From positions 1 to 33,138 of the forward strand of contig LWCA01000296.1 of NCBI GenBank assembly GCA_001642005.1: DNA of 33,138 nt, in the 5' to 3' direction. The position numbers and the translations under genes were made by a program. Position 1 is the stretch's first letter. Every line of letters starts with the position of its first letter. The DNA is from Intoshia linei. Taxonomy: Eukaryota > Orthonectida > Rhopaluridae. The notes beneath the pieces were generated by a model, which saw only the letters and a program-made list of their open reading frames with translations, made no database searches and was not told the origin of the DNA. Below, piece after piece: positions 27,645 to 33,138 of this stretch.

Positions 27645-30600
27645 TTAGTAAAAATTTTCTTCGTTATATACAAAGTCTTTTTTAATATTATCGTTATCAT
27701 CATCAGATTCATAAACATCAATTCTACATATATTATGAAATTGATATTTTTATAATTTACATTTTTTCTTCTGTTGAAGCCGAAGAGTATGATAATACAG
27801 CATCATTAATATCATTTTTAAAATTTGTAAAATCTACAACATCCAACTGGTGTATGGATAACAAAAAGGATTTTGCCAAATGTTTATAATTTGAAGGGTT
27901 GAGTTGATACCCCTAAATGCACATTAACTATGTAATATGGGAAAATTTTACATCATATATGCCTTCATTGAACCCACAAAAGGTACTTTCCATTGTGTAA
28001 CTGTTTTTAATTCCAAATTCTCTCCATAGGCAGATTCTTGCTGTAGATTCTTTAGATTTTTCTATGGCGAAATTGCTTTGTTTTAATGAAAATAACGATG
28101 TATACTTATTCAATAGGTGGCATATATTCTAAAAAAATTAGTTTCAATTATAATTTGTGAAGACTAAACAAAATTTACTAAAATCTATTTCTGACAATTT
28201 AAATGTACTCACATGACCCTGGCTGAGACCACTTAAATTGTTAATATTAGTGAATTATAAGTATAAAGGAAAGTAAATTAATCATCAATATCAGTAAAAA
28301 ACTAATCGAGTTACCTAAATATTATTCATTTTTATAACATTCTGGCTCTTTAGGGCAAAAAAATTAAACCATTTAAATTAAAATTATTTCATTTTTATAA
28401 TTCAATGCGAGAAAAGATTCTGAAATAGAATACAATAGTAGTTAAAACCATTTAAAAAATTATGATATTGACACTCATTTATTTTTTAAATTTATAAATA
28501 CAAAGTATTCACTTTTTTGAATTATAATAAAATCGGATCTCGGCTTTAGATACAACTTTTTGCAAAGTGTCCCAAAATCAGAAGTTTTATTAATTATCAA
28601 ATTTTTTATTATATGTTTAAATTATTGCAATATATTATACTATAATTATAGTATAATGTATATTAATTTATTATTATTATTATAATTTATACATAATTTA
28701 TTTTTTGGGATTACAGTCTAACCCGATTTAGGGTGTATTTTCAGCTAAATGCCAGTAAATAAAAATTTAAATCGAAGTAAATTATCTGACAAGTATTTTA
28801 ATAACCTGAGGTTTAATATGGTATTGTTATTTATTCTAAATTTACAAAATTTTTATAAAGTAAATTATGTATAAATTTTATATTTTAATTTTTTAATCTT
28901 TCAAAATATTAGCTACAAATTATTTCCAATTTTGTTTCATAGTAATCAGACAATAGATACAAACTACGCTTGAAATCATGACTGGAGGGCTAGGGTCAAA
29001 TAGACCGCTCTACAATTACGAGTTCCTTACTATTTTAATTTATTAATAGGTGATATTGGGAAATATCATTTTTATTTAACCAATGCGATTTCCAACTAAT
29101 ATGTTATTTTTAGACAAACGATCTATTAAACTATATCTGCTTGAAATAATAATTAAATATAATTTAAAATTAATGTAATCATTATAGGAATTATATTTAC
29201 AAAGTTTTTACAACAAAAGAGGGGTTAATTTCAAATATATATTTATGGTGGTGTTCTAAATACTATAAATCTACATAATACTGAAAATCTACACCTAAAT
29301 ACGAGTATACCACACTGAGGTTTACCCTAAAACGGGATAGGACTGTATATACCAGATGAGAAGTTTCTGGTTGATGGTAAATTAGTTTATCGGCAGGAGA
29401 CCAAGATTTCATGTGATCGCATCCAAATATAAATATGTTTTTCTGCCTTGAATGGCCATGAATGTCACATACAAACTAAAATAATATATATAAAAACATA
29501 AACATTAAGCGTATTTATAAATTTTATAGCATGAATTTTAATATTTGATTACTTCAATGGTATAATGTTTTTTTGCATATTTGATTAATTTTTTGGTATG
29601 GTATATTGTAGGATGTTTTTTTAGGCTTGGTTTGGTCCAACACCTATTTAAATCTTTACTGGACAAATTGCAACGTTGACTAAAAAAAATAAAAAATAAG
29701 CAAAATAAAATATTAAAGATACTTTCCAAGTAATACTCCATCGGGGTTTAACATTGGTATAATGATGAAATGATACTTTTTTTTCACTTCATCAGTGATT
29801 TGACTACTTTTATCCATCAAAGAGTTGATGATTTCTAAAATATTTATAAATGTTGCAATATGTATGTAATGTATAAATATAATTTAAAATACCCTTTACA
29901 ATGAAACTAGAATTTGACTCTCCTGGATGTACTCGAGAAGTTAAAAAAATGTATTTTTTCTCTGCAGCTAAATTAATGTAATCTTTTAAATTTAAATCGT
30001 GACTTACAAATAGTTTCTGGAGTAATTATCATAATTGGAACAGGATATCCTAGAATAGAATCGCATAACTTTAAAAATTTAACTTTTTGTGATGCACCAG
30101 TGTTTTTTTGCCAAGATGATACAGTCTTAATTAAATTGGTGTACGTGTATGGGTAATGGTAAGCTAAATAAACTACATCCCCAACGTGTTTGAATTTCAA
30201 GTTAAAAGATAAGGTATAATAATAACATTCGTCATAATTCTTATGTTTTTTACGATGTTTATCAGACACGTCTTTATCTTTCTCACAATCACTGCTATTT
30301 TTTTTTTTTTGTATTTTTGGATTTTTTTTTAATTTTATGGGACTGGATTTTATGAAAATATTTTCTTTTTTATTTTTAGTATTAACATTTTTTCCTCTTT
30401 TTTTATTGGTGTATATAGGACTGGGGCATATTGAATTTGTTTTTTCAGTTTTTACAGTTTTTTTCAAATTATCATCACTTTCGATTGGCGAATTTTTTTT
30501 TTCAATATCGGTTGTATTAACTCTCGCGTACATGTTTTTATAATAAAATAAATTTGTTCCAGCTCTCTTCCAAAAATTTTGGTTTTGGTTTGATTCTAAG

Positions 30601-31987
30601 AGTGAAAACATTAATGGCTGCATACCTAAATGTTATTGAATCAATATATGAAATGAAATTGAAGTTCAACCAAGGACAGCTTAAACCTTAAGTTAAGCTA
30701 AGCTGTCCTTGGTTCAACATAATATTACAGTAAATATAATAAATGTATAATTAAAATATAAAATTAATATGATATTTGTATTAAAACTGGGACCGAAAAC
30801 CTGTCGTTTTTAATTAATTTATGTCGTTTAACTTTAATTTACAAACCAACACCAAAAAAATTGTGCTTAAATTTACAAAATAATTTTAAATAGAACTCTT
30901 AAATATAATTATAATTTAAATCACATTTATCAATTTCATTTAGTGAAAAATGAGAAATTGACTTATGAAATTCTTTTTTAAAGTAAAATTTGAGAATTCT
31001 TTCCAAACAGTAAGACGTCATATTTTATAATGGTATATAAAAAGTGTTTAGACTAAACACCATATAATATATTTTAATATCGATTTTATATATACGTGAC
31101 CACCAGATTTTTAAATTTATAAAATGGATCAATTGTTAATACACGTTGCCCCGTATTACATTTACAAATTAAAATTTAAAATACCTGCGTTAAATTGACT
31201 TCCGTATTTTACACAGTTGATTATGTTAAATCGATAATTTACATTAGTATTTTTTATATTTGAAATTCTAAAGTAAAACCATTGTTGATATGAACATGTT
31301 GAAACGTCTGAATCGAGAATTAAATCGTATTCGTATTCTCGTATCTACATGGAATAATTTATTTACAAGAAAAACAGTGATTAGTCAACTAAATATTTTG
31401 GTAATAATAACTAAATTATAAATTATAAATTAAGCGATTGCTCCATAAATTCTATAGACTTATTTTTTTGTAAGATTTGTTAAAATTGGATTATTTTTCT
31501 TTTTATGTGTTTATATACAATATTTAAATAAAAAAATTCCATAGGTTGCCTTAGTCCATTCAAAAACACATTAAAGGCCGATAAACTCTGAGACGGTCTA
31601 ATTATTATAGTTAAGATGGCACAATTTAATAAATGTTGGTGTAAGAAAAATCGTTTATTAATTAAAATTATTTAGATAAATTTATTTACAGTAGATGAAT
31701 TTTCCTGGAAACATAAATTCTTACAAATGAAGTATCATGTCCATTATCACGTTTGCACGTACCGATAAGTTTCTGATAATCTCAGACTGAGATAAAACTT
31801 TATAAAAATTATTTTAACGGACACTTGGGATATTTCACGTAAATTTCATTTGGAAATGCCGATATAATGATTTCATTTATGATATCACTAATTTAAAAAT
31901 TCATTTACTTTGATAGCTTTGCGTAAATTTCCACATTCAAAACGAGATTCAAATTGCAAATCATCATGATCCAACAATTCATATAAT
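27645..31987 (-). CDS. AGTPBP1: Cytosolic carboxypeptidase 1 (CCP1/AGTPBP1), tubulin deglutamylase; N-terminus not found
   Basis: Exons (minus): 31987-31909, 31344-31185, 30625-30008, 29982-29893, 29834-29723, 29679-29553, 29475-29353, 28128-27952, 27912-27761, 27723-27645; 571 residues visible. It begins inside the N-terminal beta domain ([23 protein letters not shown]). The M14 peptidase domain has H-P-G-E-S (His304 and Glu307, zinc ligands), L-N-P-D-G-V, G-N-Q-R-C-N-L then D-L-N-R, D-I-H-G-H-S (His401, third ligand), and S-K-E-S-T-A-R and Y-T-M-E-S (Glu483, catalytic). The enzyme removes glutamate from tubulin tails. The tail is acidic (E-S-D-D-D-N-D-N), as in CCP1. A 97-residue Lys-rich insert (30518-30228) interrupts the beta domain. 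One intron is only 25 bp (30007-29983). Exons upstream of 31987, where vertebrate CCP1 has a long helical region, were not recognised. Confidence 0.92.
28714..29345. mobile_element. 632-bp pogo/Tigger-like MITE in a CCP1 intron
   Basis: Left end CAGTCTAACCCGATTTAGGG and right end (complement) CAGTCCTATCCCGTTTTAGG align with one gap and two changes. TA lies at both flanks (28712-28713, 29346-29347). The ends resemble those of 1558-2057. It fills half of the 1224-bp intron 28129-29352; the other half, AT-rich with an 18-bp palindrome (ATACTATAATTATAGTAT) near 28640, shows nothing coding. Confidence 0.75.
30668..30714. repeat. Hairpin with 16-bp perfect arms
   Basis: AACCAAGGACAGCTTA (30668-30683) is complementary to TAAGCTGTCCTTGGTT (30699-30714), with a 15-base spacer. 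It lies in the 559-bp CCP1 intron 30626-31184 and is richer in G+C than its surroundings. It could be a tiny transposon remnant or a structured RNA; nothing decides. Confidence 0.85.
31345..31908. other. CCP1 intron, 564 bp
   Basis: AT-rich, no repeat with recognisable ends and no exon seen. Splice sites: donor GTAAAT at 31908 and acceptor CATGTAG ending at 31345, minus strand. Confidence 0.55.
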
Positions 31988-32900
31988 CTAAATGAATGAA
32001 TTACAAATATACATTAATAGAAGTATGATAAATTATCATTGATAATATTTTCACCATAACGTCATAACGGACGTGTTGTTCAAAGGTACAGCAACAGATT
32101 TTTAGGTTTCCGGAGAAATTTGCTTTATTAATAAAAACTTATATGATTTAAACATGATCCTATGTAGAAAGAACCGAACACGTGGATGATGATATAGTCC
32201 CAAACCTATAATTATCATATCCTCATTATACCACCTACTAATGGCTTAAGTTTTCAGTGAAAACTTGTCACCAATATAAACTTTTACCTAAAACTTAAAA
32301 ATTACCATAATTAAACTAAAAAATAAACCTTAAACATAATATTTTATTTCTTATCTATTCAATTTAATTTTACAATATGTTAAATTTATAAAAATTTAAA
32401 AAATAAAATGTATTATGAATTTTAAATATTAAATATTTATGGACATTTTTTACCATTTATAATTAATTATTCACGGTATTAATATTAATATAATAAATTA
32501 ATATTATTATTGTTATACTCCTAAATTGAATATGAACACATTTAAAAGATTTGTGATCGATTAAAAAAAATTGTGACGCTCCTGCCTTACAGGGTTATAT
32601 AATGTATATAATTATAATATTATACATATAATAATATGTATATTGTTCTAAATCAAAATGGATATCATGAATATATTGAATTATTCACTAACTTAATTTT
32701 TGATAGTGATAGTGATTGCTCGCGAAATGACAAAAATCGATAACCGGGAAATTTAATTTTTAATTTCCCGGGAAAAATAAAAAATTTCTACTCATATATA
32801 ATATAGAAGCATTAAAAATTTTAGAGACAAACAGAAATTTAATTAGAAAAAAAATTATTTATTTTAGATTGTTGAAATTATAGAAGATTAGAGATTATAA
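31988..32900. other. Region upstream of the first recognised CCP1 exon
   Basis: The exon at 31987 starts at a splice acceptor (CATTTAG) in phase 2, so more CCP1 exons must exist upstream. None is recognisable here on the minus strand. The stretch contains AT-rich palindromes around 32595-32645 and an inverted repeat CCGGGAAATT / AATTTCCCGG (32744-32753, 32762-32771). Confidence 0.5.
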
Positions 32901-33137
32901 TTATTTTTGAAAGCTTTGATGAAAATTAATTGTTAAATATTTAGTATGTAGTCCTTTAGAAGTGACAATGGACTTGATTCTTCTTGGAATACTCTGGTAT
33001 AGGTTTTGTATATAAGAATTTGGTATTTTATTCCATTCATCTAATGTGACCATCCATAAGTCTTCGACATTGCTTGGTTGTCTCATTTTAATATTTTGTT
33101 TTAATATGTGCCACATATTTTCTATGATATTTATATC
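32901..33137 (-). CDS. Tc1/mariner transposase, C-terminal fragment (partial)
   Basis: The frame enters from beyond the window with D-I-N-I-I-E-N-M-W-H-I-L-K and continues R-Q-P-S-N-V-E-D-L-W, D-E-W-N-K-I-P, S-I-P-R-R-I-K-S-I-V and K-G-L-H-T-K-Y. This is the end of a Tc1-like DD34E transposase: the Glu in I-E-N-M-W is the third catalytic acidic residue, and S-x-P-R-R-x-x-x-V-x-x-x-G-x-x-T-x-Y is the family's closing motif. The usual Pro of N-P-I-E-N is Ile here. The frame is open to a normal stop; a short extra tail follows K-Y. I could not place the terminal inverted repeat between 32750 and 32900. Confidence 0.88.
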   Translation of the reverse strand, partial: DINIIENMWHILKQNIKMRQPSNVEDLWMVTLDEWNKIPNSYIQNLYQSIPRRIKSIVTSKGLHTKYLTINFHQSFQK

Positions 33138-33138
33138 A

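Noticed and set aside
30337-30543. Plus-strand frame coding a Phe/Leu-rich apparent membrane protein
   Set aside because: It is the complement of the Lys-rich insert of CCP1; poly-Lys codons read backwards as Phe and Leu.
1-33138. CRISPR arrays, tRNA or rRNA genes
   Set aside because: No regular direct-repeat arrays, cloverleaf-like stretches or rRNA-like conserved blocks were seen; the window is eukaryotic nuclear DNA.

Overview
The window is nuclear DNA of an animal. It is very AT-rich, its genes are broken by GT-AG introns, and it carries orthologues of metazoan signalling and cytoskeletal genes: a PX-SH3-RhoGAP protein, NCKAP1/Hem, non-muscle myosin regulatory light chain, PDPR and cytosolic carboxypeptidase CCP1. 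Proteins are diverged but full of family motifs. Many introns are only 25-58 bp, while others run to 2.6 kb and are packed with short inverted-repeat transposons. That mix suggests a small, fast-evolving lineage (for example mesozoan, flatworm or another reduced or parasitic animal), but the sequence alone does not identify the species.

Layout. 1-618: 5' end of a hAT DNA transposon on the minus strand (terminal inverted repeat, non-coding leader, first 34 codons of transposase). 795-5970 (+): three exons of a class C G-protein coupled receptor with a GABA-B-like seven-helix region; the extracellular N-terminus is missing. 6163-11667 (+): ARHGAP32/33-type PX-SH3-RhoGAP protein in 14 exons, including a 25-nt microexon. 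11717-17364 (-): complete NCKAP1/Hem (WAVE complex) in two exons, tail to tail with the RhoGAP gene and only 49 bp apart. 17434-17973 (-): single-exon myosin regulatory light chain just upstream of NCKAP1 on the same strand. 18121-25634 (+): PDPR (pyruvate dehydrogenase phosphatase regulatory subunit) in 14 exons, divergent from the light chain across 147 bp; its C-terminal quarter is not visible. 27645-31987 (-): the carboxypeptidase part of CCP1/AGTPBP1 in 10 exons, N-terminus not found. 32901-33137 (-): C-terminal end of a Tc1/mariner transposase.

Reading frames are open across every inferred junction: the RhoGAP gene gives 1602 nt, PDPR 1938 nt, the visible CCP1 exons 1717 nt including one leading base, each consistent with phase. 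Exon boundaries were deduced by eye from family resemblance recalled from memory plus splice signals, so a few bases of error are possible at weaker sites.

Functionally, three neighbours belong to Rho/Rac-actomyosin control: a Rho/Rac/Cdc42-type GAP, a core subunit of the Rac-activated WAVE complex, and the light chain that switches non-muscle myosin II. This is an observation about gene order, not proof of co-regulation. The introns and gaps hold at least nine inverted-repeat elements whose ends can be drawn, five of them hAT-like with 7/8 or 8/8 matching 8-bp target duplications and two pogo/Tigger-like with TA duplications, plus a degenerate AT-rich repeat present in several copies in both orientations.
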